Source of the DNA: Antedon mediterranea
Taxonomy: Eukaryota > Echinodermata > Crinoidea > Comatulida > Antedonidae
NCBI RefSeq assembly: GCF_964355755.1
Contig: NC_092673.1
Location: forward strand, 6,021,001 to 6,081,000
Length of the DNA stretch: 60,000 bases
Direction: 5' to 3'
In this document: positions 1-12,200 of the stretch, in pieces
How positions within the stretch are numbered: the first letter of the stretch is position 1
Layout of the letters: every line of letters begins with the position of its first letter
The notes under the pieces: generated by a model
The model's database searches: none
What the model was told of the DNA's origin: nothing
Seen by the model: the letters and a program-made list of their open reading frames with translations, nothing else
Position numbers and translations under genes: made by a program

Positions 1-102
1 ATCTTTAAACAAATTGATTAATCCATTCAAAGTTGCAACTTTTAACTCTCTGGGTTTGTTGATGTACTACGCATGCACATGTACGTGTGAACGGATTGTA
101 TA

Positions 103-147
103 ATTAGGGCGTTATAACGCCCTAATACGGCGTTATAACGCCCTAAT
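103..147. repeat. tandem near-perfect palindromes
   Basis: Two adjacent palindromes with core GGGCGTTATAACGCCC (103-126, perfect dyad) and GGCGTTATAACGCC (about 129-144). They lie just outside the left end of the inverted DED duplication (158). No gene is visible in 1-1233; the rest is promoter-side sequence shared with the right-hand copy. Confidence 0.8.
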
Positions 148-157
148 ACGCTACGAC

Positions 158-1834
158 CACTATGTCATTGTCAGGAGGGGAATGACTGCCGTCGCTTTTT
201 GTGTCTCGAAATAACTGTCACATGTGCGAGATGGGACAGAGTTTGTGACAACCCTTGTTTATCGGATTGAGAACATTTTAAACATTGAATAATACTTTAT
301 TAGATAAAACATGATAATAAATTAGTCAGTTTGTGAGCCAATTAAAATGTATTTTACTATATTGTGAACATTGCAGGAATCAATGATAGCAATGTTAATA
401 TTTAATGAATTTATCATCAGTATGCTTTTGTGAGTATTTTTATAATTACAGGACTTTGAACCACGTCACAGGTAGCAGAATATTTATCTCTACATTGAAA
501 TCTGCAATTTAACTGATAAGTGTGTTTATTACTAGGTAAATTTGGTGAAGGCATAGAAAATTTGGTTTTTCTACGAGTTTGTATTTTCAGGCCATCTTGT
601 ATGTTCTACCAGGGAAGAATGAAATTCCTGGTTCTACGAAATCCTGTTTCGGAATTTTCAAGGTATGTAAATTAGTAACCTTTTGTGCCATACACATACA
701 CACACTCGATGATCCAGTAAAATCAGTTGCAGTCATATAAATATAATAATGGTGTTGTTAGGTGTATTAATTTAATCAAATATAAGGGGCTGAAATAGGG
801 TGTGATATTGTGCTCCTCCCTTCTAAATTGTAAATTACTGTATATAGTAGGGATGTTGGTATTTATTTCTTGATCCTCAGGTCAGTAACTTCTCAACTTT
901 AGAGTAATTCAATTCGCATAACAATGATATATTTAAATATATATTAAATCATAGGCAAACTTACTAAATGTTGGTCATCTTGTATAACCTCTGAACCCGA
1001 GCTGACTGTTCGTCGCGCTGACGACAAAAACATATTTAAAATTAAAAAATTTACAAAAATGAATTAATGTACAATTATGTAATTATTTTAGACGTTTATA
1101 GGTTGATAATTGTGAATATTTCATGGTACAAACGTTATCATTAAATTGTGTTAATGATGTACTCTCAGATTTTAACAAAATATTATATTTATTATTGTAT
1201 AATTCAATTCTACTGTATATAGTTTTATAGAAAATGGAATTTCCAGATTTACTTAAATCTGTAAGTGATAGATATGAAGGTGTGAAGCGTTTGTGGCTAA
1301 GACTTCTGCTCAATGACCACTGCCCTGGAGAGGTTTTAAGTAAAGAAGATGTCCCAGCACTTGAATGGTTTAATGAACTTGAAAGGACAGGTTGTATTAT
1401 TTATAACCCTACTGATGTGGACATTCTGTTAGACATCGCTAAAGTAACTGAGGAGAAGAAAGCGATAGATTTAATAGAACAGTTTAAGGTGAAGCATCCA
1501 AACAACAATGAAAAGTACATCTTCACCAAGGGAAAACCAATAACAGAATATCGCAAAAGACTTTTTAAAGCTTTAAGAGAAAACACAACAAATTTACCAA
1601 AAATGCTTGCTTACTATAGCCTAGCTCATCTCAAGTTTAACAGTATTTGGGATTTTGTATTCAATCTTGAGAGAAATTTACGTCTGGTGGATGAAGAGAA
1701 GTCAATAGGACGTTTTGCAACGGTTCTCGACAAAAATGCCAGTAACATTTTGTTGGGGATAGAGAGGTCAAAAAGAAGACCTAGTCCTGATGGAGCCTCT
1801 GGCGAAAGAAAAAACCTCACGATTGTAAGTGATG
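158..1834 (+). repeat. left arm of a 1.67 kb inverted segmental duplication (DED locus)
   Basis: From CACTATGTCA at 158 to GTGATG at 1834 this matches the reverse complement of 55721-57383, with many substitutions and small indels. The arm contains upstream sequence and the whole first coding exon of the tandem-DED gene. The copies point towards each other, about 54 kb apart. Homology stops exactly at the exon 1 splice-donor position of the right copy; beyond it this arm is joined to a fragment of ARB2A exon 2. Confidence 0.9.
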
Positions 1835-1869
1835 TCCTTAATTTATTGGAAACAGAGTACAACTTGTAA
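1234..1869 (+). CDS. tandem death-effector-domain protein, 3'-truncated copy
   Basis: 211 codons from ATG 1234. Residues about 3-88 have the helical pattern of a death effector domain (DED): start near DLLKSVSD, LRLLLND, then EWFNELE, ending at a weak RxDL-like element (KAIDLIEQF). Residues about 105-190 (EYRKRLFKALRE, IWDFVFNLE) look like a second, divergent DED. DED proteins act as homotypic adaptors in caspase and innate-immune signalling; the exact role is unknown. It is homologous to exon 1 at 56333-55721. Its ancestral donor (GATG^GTAAGT) is missing: after GATG the sequence switches to an ARB2A exon 2 fragment that supplies the stop at 1867-1869. A new GTAAGT at 1825-1830, made by an AA-to-GT change, ends the exon after 197 full codons. 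It is either a truncated gene or a 5' exon spliced to ARB2A at 3231. Confidence 0.75.
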   Translation: MEFPDLLKSVSDRYEGVKRLWLRLLLNDHCPGEVLSKEDVPALEWFNELERTGCIIYNPTDVDILLDIAKVTEEKKAIDLIEQFKVKHPNNNEKYIFTKGKPITEYRKRLFKALRENTTNLPKMLAYYSLAHLKFNSIWDFVFNLERNLRLVDEEKSIGRFATVLDKNASNILLGIERSKRRPSPDGASGERKNLTIVSDVLNLLETEYNL

Positions 1870-1929
1870 AGAATTACTATACCAGTATGTACTTCTGCAA
1901 AATATGTTTTGGCTTTCTTAAATGTAATA
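1832..1929 (+). pseudogene. duplicated fragment of ARB2A exon 2 and its donor
   Basis: Near-identical to 3742-3839: the last ~53 coding bases of ARB2A exon 2, its donor (ATACCA^GTATGT) and about 45 bp of intron 2. It carries an in-frame TAA where the true exon has GGA. The junction with the DED copy has a short ATG overlap. It cannot be a functional ARB2A exon because the 5' two-thirds is absent. Confidence 0.85.
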
Positions 1930-2039
1930 CTTGTTTACTTGTAATCCCTCATAGTCATATGAATAGAGGGAAATTGAGGCGAAGCATATTGCTTATAAGC
2001 CCCTCGCGGTTATCATGACATGTTGTACAAACGGTGTGA

Positions 2040-2500
2040 ACTTTAATGGATGGTTCACCCACGCCTCATTTAGCATATTTTTAAACAAATTTAAAGAACT
2101 AGCTGAAACAACATAATCTGAAAGACCATTTCACAAAGTACAACTCTAAACGAAAAAGAATTTTAAGAAGTTTAACTTTGCTCAATGAACCTTTAATTTA
2201 TACCTATGTCCACGAGTCCTTAAATTGACATATAATTAAACAAAAATCACTTCCACAAACAGCTTGTAACATTATTCAAATCTGAACCTGAATCACTTCT
2301 ATAAACACACCCAATTAAACCATTCTTTGGCCTTAATTTTGACCCAAACAGACAGAAAAAACAATCGTGAAAATAAATCTCCTCCACAGCTAACCATTCT
2401 CGAATGTATATATAAACTCCTCTGCCAGAACTTAATTTCCGATCAGAAATAAACAATTGAAAACCAGGTATAAAAAATGAATTGTCAACTCAAATAAATC
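2040..2500 (-). pseudogene. internally deleted non-LTR retrotransposon fragment
   Basis: On the - strand 2456-2247 reads as a piece of an apurinic-type endonuclease (SSGRGVYIYIRE, then GLIGCVYRSDSGSDLNN). Just downstream, 2225-2040 reads as the C-terminal tail of a CR1/L2-type reverse transcriptase (RTRGHRYKL; FKNMLNEAWVNHPLK). The reverse-transcriptase centre is missing. No intact ORF; family assignment tentative. The rest of 1930-3230 shows only AT-rich sequence and a dispersed repeat (2660-2870). Confidence 0.5.
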
Positions 2501-2659
2501 ATTTTTCGGAAAATTTCAGTCAAAGCAAAAACATCAATCTGCTCATCATCCAAACGCGAAAATAATTCACTCTTTTACTCACTCCTCGAAATGCTGTTGC
2601 CCGTACTATACAATTCCAGGGCGTTATTAATTTAAAGACTTTTTTAGACAAAAGATAAA

Positions 2660-2870
2660 ATGATGAATCAAATCAAGAACATGAAAAATAAAGATTAATA
2701 AAATCATATTTTGAATAGAAAATCATCACTTCCGCAGGAAAACAATCGGTTAAATTCAACCAAAAACCAATTGACTGCTAGCCAATTTAACTATTTTTTG
2801 CTTTAAGTTTTCAGGTAAATATTTTTTTTTCTATATCACATTTGGTCAAAGTGACCCATGCTTTTTATAG
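2660..2870 (-). repeat. dispersed repeat, inverted relative to 44728-44970
   Basis: The reverse complement shares blocks such as ATTTACCTGAAAA, AAAGCAAAAAAT, CAATTGGTTTTTGG and TTAATCTT..ATTTTCATGTT, in the same order, with 44728-44970. Diverged, no coding capacity seen. Confidence 0.5.
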
Positions 2871-3230
2871 GCTAAAATGTAACCAACGTGTTTCACGCTG
2901 TTTTGTTAAACGTTTGGCGGACATATTTAAAAGTTCCACATCTTTAGCTGATTCTGCAGCAACCCCACTTGTTTAATAGACCCATAATAATAGGCCTACA
3001 GGCATAAATTTGTTGATTGCTAAACATAAATAAATACGTAGGCTACGTCTTTGTTCAAAGAACTTCCAACCAAGATGATTATATCATGGAGAATACAATT
3101 GACATTAGTTGGATTTGGGGGATTATCACATTGAGTTTCAAATCGGTTAAAAAGGGTTTAGATTGTTAGGTGGGTTTAGCATCATTTTTGGTGAAAGTGA
3201 AAAAAATATTTAAAAACTTTTTTTTTTCAG

Positions 3231-3285
3231 GAGAAACATACATTTCCAGATACACTTGAAGGATTCAATTATAAATTTAATGAAG
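3231..3285 (+). CDS. ARB2A: ARB2A exon 1 (first visible)
   Basis: The acceptor has a long pyrimidine tract ending TTTTTTCAG at 3230; donor G^GTTTGT. It encodes [18 protein letters not shown] and enters in phase 0, leaving one base for the next exon. Only this phase keeps the whole gene open. Confidence 0.85.
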
Positions 3286-6200
3286 GTTTGTATTTTATTG
3301 TTACTGAGTCATTTTAACAAATTGGAGTGTGTCCTAGATACTAGATAGTGTTGTTTATACCTACAAGGAACACAAACATACTATACAAAATTGCTACAAT
3401 AACAAAAATCAATAATAATTGCATTATAGTTCATATACAATAAAGTTCCGTATTAGTTATGTATTTGAAAGGAGATGAAGGTGGAAAAGAGACATGATGT
3501 TAGATTGCCTTGCTGCTACACAGTTTTCAACTTTGGTACTCCTTCATAAAGTTTTGTTTGGCCCGGGACTGAGTGAAATTGATGCACTACACGAAATAAT
3601 GTTCATTGTATTTTCTAATTATAGATGGTCAGCTTCGAGAGATAACTGATATTAATGAACCATTCAAGTTTGAAATTAAACCTAATGACCATTACTACAA
3701 TCAAAAACGATACGAAGCACTTGGAGAAATTCTAAATCATTATGTCTATAATTTATTGGAAACAGAGTGCAGCTTGGAAAGAATTACTATACCAGTATGT
3801 ACTTATGCAGTATATGTTTTGGCTTTCTTAAATGTAATAGTAGGAGTGTAACCTTTGACTTGCAGCTTACTGGGCTAATCTCCACTTACAGCTCCTGTAC
3901 ACAACTTTCACAAAATGTCACTCATTCATTCATCTGACTAAAACAATGGACCGAAACGAACCATAACAGTTAGGTGGTAACTGCTCTTCTGTATCTTTTA
4001 TACTTTATTTTCCCTTCAGTGAATTTGTCACTTGTGAATATCCCATAAAAAATGTGTATTTGAGACATACATGCTACGGTTGATCATTACAGATTCGACA
4101 ATTCTCGCACAATTAAGTTGAAGAGAGGTGGAAACGATGTCTGTTTTTGTTCTAAATTTTTCTTTCGTTTCAACTAGTTTTTAGCGAATGGCCGAGCGGT
4201 AAAGGCTACCGTACATAAAGAGTCAACAACATCAGCAAGGGTTTGAGGCCGACTCGCTCCTAGTTCTGGTGGTAGAACAGGTCTTCTCGGATAAGGACTA
4301 TAAACCGTAGGTCCAGTGTGCACAGTTAGAATTTGTGTGCATTTAAAAGAACCTAGTTCATTATTCGAAAAGAGTAGGGGTTACCCCGGTGAACTGGTTC
4401 ACAAAAATAGCCCCTGTATCAGAGGGATTACCACCTATCTGATAGGACAGTGATTAATTTACTATTGGTAATCCTTGGTCACATTGCCTAAAGACATAAA
4501 ATAAAATACAAAATAACCCTCATTTTTTAACTTAGCTAGATGCAGCAGAGGGGGAGCCTACAAGTTTTGTGTTTGCTAGTAAGAATGCTTTGAAAAGAGG
4601 CGGCAAGTTACTGATCCTTATCCATGGAAGTGGTGTGGTGCGTGCGGGCCAATGGGGAAGGAGGCTGATTATTAATGATGGCCTGGACACTGGAACACAA
4701 ATACCATACATTAAAATGGCAATGAAGGTAATAAAGTTGATTTATAATTTGTAAATACAAAATAAAATATGATGAGATCCATCTGAGATGTAAATGTTAA
4801 AATCAAATAAATTCATGAATTTAAAACCTAATGTTTGATTTTGCATAGTGATAGTATTACATTAACTTAAATATGTAAGAAAAATTCAAAGTTTTGATTT
4901 CAAAATTGTGTGGTTGTTTGTTTTTAATCAATTGCTGCTAGTTGTGTTTTCTACTATTTTCTTTCATTACATACAAACAACAAACAAAATTCATACAAAC
5001 TTTAATAATATTTAAAATGTGTTGTAATGATGACCTGATGAATAATGTGTGCTTACAATTTTGTTTACTTTATTGGCTTTTTTTAGGAAGGGTATGAAGT
5101 TCTTGTTTTGAACACAAATGAAAATGAAGATGGAAAAAAAATTAGAGTAAGCTAGTAATGACATGAAACAAACTATACATTTTATGTTGTTTATAATTTC
5201 CAACTGGAGAATGAATAATTATTATTGTTTTTGTCACTTAAAACTACTTTTTTGGCTTTTTCCAAAATATGTTTTTACAGGGTAGTGAAAATCCAGTAAA
5301 ACATGGAAAGTATGTTTTTGAGAAGCTACTAAATGTTGCACATGATACTAAAACTCATATAGCAATTGTTGCCCATGGTTATGGAGGATGTGTTGTGCTC
5401 AGCCTTGTAAGTAAACAATGTGTACAAAATATAATGTCAACATTTTATTGGCAGCTACTTGTTGGCAGACAATTAAATAGTAAATAGTTGTATAGACAGC
5501 ACACAATAGTCAGGCCTTACACATAGCTGACAGTGCAAATATTTACTTTTTGAATGGGAGAAAATAATGCACATAAAATGATACAAAATTCACCAATCAA
5601 ATGGCAAAGATACTCTTAAGCATACTAAAATTGATTCATCCTCATATCATTTTGTTCTAGCTTGATAATAAATTATTAGACAAGTGTGTATTTGCAATTG
5701 CATTTACTGATTTTGAACACCAGATAGGTTATCAATTGAGTTCACCTATGCATCGTGGATGGCTTATTCAGGTATTTTAACTACTGTAGTACACCAGACG
5801 GCCCTAATCTAGATTCTAGACGGCTTAATTAATCAGCGTAATATTCATAATAATATTTATTTTGGCACACATGGCATTTCATATTAACTATACTAATTTA
5901 AATCAAAACACCTGTTGCCAATCAAAAAGAAACATATGTGTAGATAATTTTTACTAAAGTAGGCCTACAAGATATAGCAGGTTTTTAAAGGGTGTCACGA
6001 AACCTAAGATCACGAAAGCTCCGACCCCCTAACTAAGACCTAAGATCACGAAAGCTAAGACCCAACACCTAAGATTACAAATACTAAGATATACTACAGC
6101 TTAAAAACAATACTTGTTTATCCATACATAATTTTAAACACAGTAGGTTTAATTTATTACCATAAATATAATTTAATGCTACCGCAAAACATAGATAAAC

Positions 6201-9200
6201 TCACATTATTTTCGCCCGTTGAGTAAATGTATATTTTTTCTTTACAACAAACAAACTTGACGGGTTGTTTGTTGGTACATATTTACTCCATTGTGTTGGT
6301 TCAGAGGATGTTTTTTTTACGCACCTGCCTTTCTTGTATTTTGACTCCAAATTTGTTGACTAACTTTATCCTGAACACCACACTTTAAAATTAGGACTTA
6401 TAAGTACTTTCAGAAGGAGAAACACATAATAACAAATAAATAAATCCTTTAAATTGATGATTTTACAGATGTGTTTCTTTGTATACTGTAATGTAACTCC
6501 TCGAGCTCCCCATGCTCAATGTTTTTGTTTCTATGGAGCGCCAAAAGAGCAACAATAATAGTAAAAGTATAAAAACAGAAAGAAAACGAAACAAAAAACT
6601 TATCATGATTTTTAAATTAAAATTTATTTGCCAGTATTTATTTCTTCGTACTTGCATGATTATACTATTATCATTACAATTTTTATTTTACATTGTTCCA
6701 TCCACACTGTAGATGGACTCCACAGAGTTTTCAGCCCTCTATATAATTTTTGCTCTTTTGACGTTCCATAGAAACAAAAACATTGAACATGGCCCATGGG
6801 GTATACTACTACTGTACTGTAGGCTAGTCATTTTGTGTGCGAGAAAAACGTCTGTAAAATCATCAATTTAAAAATGTATTTGTTACTTTTTATGTGATTC
6901 TTTTTCATGAAAGTGCCAATTCTAAGGTGTGGTATTCAGAATAAATGTTGGGAGTTAAAATACAAGGCAGGTGCGAAAGATAAATATTTGTAATCTTAGG
7001 TCTTGGGTCTTAGCTTTCGTGATCTTAGGTCTTAGGTTTCGTGACACCCGGTTTTTAAATGTGTTTTAAAGATCTTATCCAAGACAATAATCTTTACTAA
7101 AGTAGGCCTACAAGATATAGCATGTTTTTAAATGTGTTTTAAAGATCTTATCCAAGACAATAATTTTTCTACCACCAGAACCACGGATTACACTATCCTT
7201 TTATTTATATACAGTATAATCAAATTTCTCTTTTTAAGCGGGCAAGAAATTGGGTTTCTTCTGATAAAGAGCTTGATGATTATCTTCCTCAAATGTTTTA
7301 TAAAAAAGATGTGGAGCAATATTCAGCTGGTAAGTTTATTTTAATAGAGATTTATTTCTAAATACAGTAGAACCTTCATAAATGTATCAGTGCACCAGTA
7401 GATTTTTTTCATATTTACCAGCAACTCTATAAAAGAATCCATATATAAATTTACGTAAGGGCAAAATTCGGTAAATCGCGCGTTATTTCTAGAATGTTTA
7501 CTCGATGGTATATAAAGTTGGTTAGAATATCGGTACTGATTTTAACCACCTGATGTAACCCTGTTTACTAATTAAATTGAGTTAGATAATTAGTTGTTGA
7601 CAATTAAAACAAATTTAGGTCCAACGATTTGCCCCAAATAGGGGTGTTTTCCGATTGTGGTATACACTGTCTAATGGATGTCCTCTTGAAAAATACCTGC
7701 ACACAATAATACGAGGATGCTTCGCATTTTCCCATCTCCTCCTACGATATTTGTTTTTAATAGCTGAAAACCGGTTGAACAGCTCGAGTGCAGTATCATA
7801 ATGTTGATGTTGTTTTTCTTTAAAAAAATACTATTTTGATAGATTTAATATACGTTTAACAAATGTATTGATTTGCGATGAATGGAACATTCCAATCTCT
7901 CAGACTCCCACTTTGACAATATTGTAAATACGTATTAACCATTTTTGGTCGCCATTAGAATCGAAATTTTCTTACTGTGAATGTGGTTACTGTTAGATAT
8001 ATATACAAAGAACATTTATTACTGTGACTGTGGGTAGGCTCTACTGCTGGATATATAAACACATAATATACAAATAAAATCTTTATTACTGACAGTTGCT
8101 TCTCAACGTTTGTATTAATTAATAATTATTAAAAATATAAACGTTGTAGTGGTGTATCGTTACATGTACTTTACTATTTTAATCGACGATAACAGGGACA
8201 GTTTAAAAAAAGTATTAAATCGTAAATGTTTTACTGTGTTTAGTGGTATATTATTGATAGGCCTATAAAACATTTAAAACAATATTTCGTTACTGAGTGG
8301 ATAAAGAATATATTAAAAAATCGTTCTTCCCATCCTCTTCCCCATCCCTTAACTCTAATGTTATATACAAAACACAAATTGGGTTTTAAACAGTGCTTTG
8401 TTTATCCTAACAACACAGCCTAGTAACTACTAATCCGTGCAGTTCACGCTTCAGCAATTTGTAACTGTCCTTGAAACCGCTGGGTCATAAAGCTCAAGAG
8501 TGTCCAAAATTACTAGAGAAAATATCATGCTACATCTGTAATAAAACTGGCCACTTAGCAAAGAACTGTAAAAACAACACAAGCGATGCAGCAGAAAAAC
8601 AGCATCAAACATCAGAAACAAAACAGCATTTACCACAATTCTCTCAAATTGCTAGTGTCAGTGACGAAGAAAAAACCCATTCAGCCGAATGTAGTGAGGA
8701 AATCGAACTTGACAGTAATGCAAATGAAATGAAAGAAAATGAAAATGAAACGAGAAAAGACGTAATAGAAGTTCTTGAGGATCTGCTTAATAAACCTGCC
8801 AACCCAAAGAATACACCAGACTCTATTGAATTAGATGAAAGAGTACAACAAATTAGAAGAAGACCTACCCACAGAAAGTCAGGAACTCGATATCTCCAAG
8901 CAAGAAAAAAAAGAAGCAAAAAAGCGTGAAAAGAAGAAAACAAGTCAAGTAGATGCAAGTAAAGTCACAGATAAAGCTAACAGCAAAGGAATTAGACCAA
9001 CAGACTACGCTATTTCAGAGAAATCGGAAATACCCACAGTCAGTGAAGCCGCTACAGATAGGCAAAACTATGCTGCCGGAAAAAGAAATAAGCTAACAGA
9101 AAGTGGGGAAAAAACCATTGAAAAGTAAGGCAAACAATCAGACTCTGTAAGTTAAATCATATTCATGGCAATTTTTGTATTTTGACTTATATCTGTATTA

Positions 9201-12200
9201 ATATATTAGTCAAGAAAATAAAAAAAATATATATAAAAAATGATAAAAAATAAAAAAAATAATTCTCTGCATTTAATGTCATTAAATGTTAGAGGTATGA
9301 GAAACAGTTATAAAATGAGAATGATTTTTAAATGGTTAGAAGAACAGAAAGTTGATATTGCTTTGTTACAAGAAACTCATTTTGATCAAAAATTAATAAG
9401 CTGTAATAGTATGTTATGGAAGGGTGAAATGTTCCATAGTTTTGGAACAACGACTAGCAGAGGTGTAACTATATTATTTAAGCCTGGTTTCGATATAAAA
9501 GATACAGAATGCAAATATATTGACGAAGAGGGTAGAATTATTATCCTTAGTGTAAAACACAATAATAATACATACAACTTAATAAATACATATGCCCCTA
9601 ATAATTATAAAGAAAGGGCATTGTTTTTTAAAAAACTAAAAAAAAAAGATTAATACATTGTGTAATAAAAATGAGGAATATATTATTATTGGAGGAGACA
9701 TGAACTGTATATTAGATAGAAACGTTGACCAGAAGAATAGTATACCAAGATACGATAATTCCCCACTGGTCTTTAAAAAATGCATGGCTAAACATAAATT
9801 AATAGACATCTGGAGACAACTCAATCACAATCACCTGGCGACGCAAAGATACTTACAGAAGGTTAGACTTTTGGAGTATACAGACATTCGGCCATCAATT
9901 CTTTCAGATCATCAAGCGATATCACTTAAGTTGTTTGATAATCAACACAAAAAAGGGCCTGGAATATGGAAAATAAATAATAGTATATTTTCTGATGAAG
10001 TATATTCCTCGACCATTAAAAAAATTATTGAAAAAGAAAAAAAAAATGAATATAACCTCAACCCTACCCAATTATGGGAACTTTTGAAAGTAAAAATAAA
10101 AGAATATATTCTGTTATAAAGAAAAAAGAAAGAAATAAAAAAAAAGAAAAGAGAAAGAACTTGCATTTAAATTAGACAATACATATGACATAAAGATGGA
10201 AAGTACATTAAAAAGCAAATCAAACGACTTGGAAAATATATATCTAATAGAAGCGCAAGGCGCCAAAATTCGATCCAGGATTGAATGGTTTGAGAAAGGA
10301 GAAAAAAATAATAAATTTTACCTAGGATTAGAAAAAAATAACGCAAAAAGGAAACATATTACAAAACTATTAAAAAATAATAGAAAATACACATCCAATG
10401 AAGATGAAATATTTAAAGAACAAGTAAGCTTTTATGAAAAGTTGTATGCATGTAAAACAATTCCACAGGGTAGGATAAATAAGTATGTAAGAAACGCTAA
10501 AATAAATACACTTTCTTATGACAACTCTGTGAAATGTGAAGGATTAATATCAGTAGAAGAACTTACAAATGCTATAGAAAAAATGAAACTCAACAAAAGT
10601 CCAGGTTCGGATGGTTTGAGTGTTGAAATTAAAAATATGTCGTCGTGAGGTGGTTTCCCGAATGATCGTAAAATTAAAACGGTACTGGGTATGACCAACT
10701 AGCGTTATTGTCACCGGCTAGTCATCCATTCATAGAAGTACTAATGTAGTAGCCTACCTGTACGGTGACCATAGAATGTGACCCGAGGCATGACTAACTA
10801 CGACTTTTAGATGATAGAAAGTTGAGAAAAAATGTTATGAGTAGTTGTACGACATGAAGATGTTTATGAAATTATGTCAATAATGTTTACACACTAGGCC
10901 TAGGCATACAAATAGTAATGTTTGTTAGTAAAAATAATTTTGAGTTAATAAGAATAAGATATAAGGAAGAAAAGCAAAGAGACTATGGAGCGGCTATTCC
11001 TGAATATACAATACTAAGTATCGTAGATTTAAATTATAAATTTTAGGCGATCTTGTCAAAGGTCAAGCGCCATATAGTGGACTCTCTGAAGTTGAGTTGG
11101 GTTAAGAGACTGTTAAATCCTAACCCAGGTATTTGGAAATGTATTCCAAACTACTATGCATCCAGTTGATTATACTGTGAATTGTAGTAAATTAAATACT
11201 GAAGCGCATACTAAATTAAAAAATATGCCAGTATTTTATATAAATATGTTGAAAGCAGCTTTAAAGTTTTTAGTGAGATCCAACTTACCCACTATACTGT
11301 GTTGTGAGAGCATGCATTGGGTCCAAATATCATTAGTAACTTCTTATACTTGGCTCCGTAATTATATACACATAATATATTCCAATAATATAGTTTCTTC
11401 TGTACATGTACAGGATACGCAAAGTTCCTTGAGTTAACAAACAACGGTAAGTAAAACAAATACGTCCTGCTTGTTCGACGGTCGGTAGTTGAGAGAGAGA
11501 CAAAGAATAAAAAGGTTTGCATGCCGTTCGTTACACCTGCTAACACATATGCAAATTGCCTCTACATCAGCTCCCCTCTAGATCGCAAATGAAATGTTAG
11601 CGAGCGATGAATAAAAAAAAATGTTTCTAGTATAAAACTTCCAGCACAATAATCATAATCTGCAAGCTTACGTGGCCAGTGTACATGTCGTCCGCTACGC
11701 GTTTGCCGTGGCGGAGGTGCGACTGGAATAGTACTTGCGGTTGAGGAAAGCACTGCTTCCGGTTGCCTTGACGATTCTGGAAAGTTGTTAATAGCTTTAT
11801 CATTATTAACATAGGCGACTTTTAGTCTGTCCAAACTAACAGTTTCATGTTTATCTGCGATGCTCAAAACAAAGTATTTGTCAGTTCTGTTTAAAACTTT
11901 AAATGGCCCATTGTAAGGAGACTGAAGAGGTTTCTTTACGCTATCGCAACGAACAAACACGTGAGTACATTCACGCAAATCGTCGTGGATTTGTGCGGTG
12001 CGTTGATTCGCTCGTGTTGGCACTGGTCGAATATTCTGCATGTGTGTGAATAGTGCCGATTCGAACTGACGACCGACCACGGTCTGTAGTGATGGTGGAT
12101 GGCGCGCCGAATCTGGATACCCAAACAGTGACAAACGCTTTGGCTACAGTTTCAGCGGTAATATTAGTGATTGATATGGCCTCTGGCCATCTTGTAAAGC

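Noticed and set aside
4183-4260. functional tRNA-Ser/Leu gene
   Set aside because: Box B and acceptor stem are decayed and a SINE body follows.
7366-7400. pogo/Tigger-type terminal repeat (CAGTAGAACCTTCATAA)
   Set aside because: No matching right terminus was found within intron 7, so no element can be delimited.
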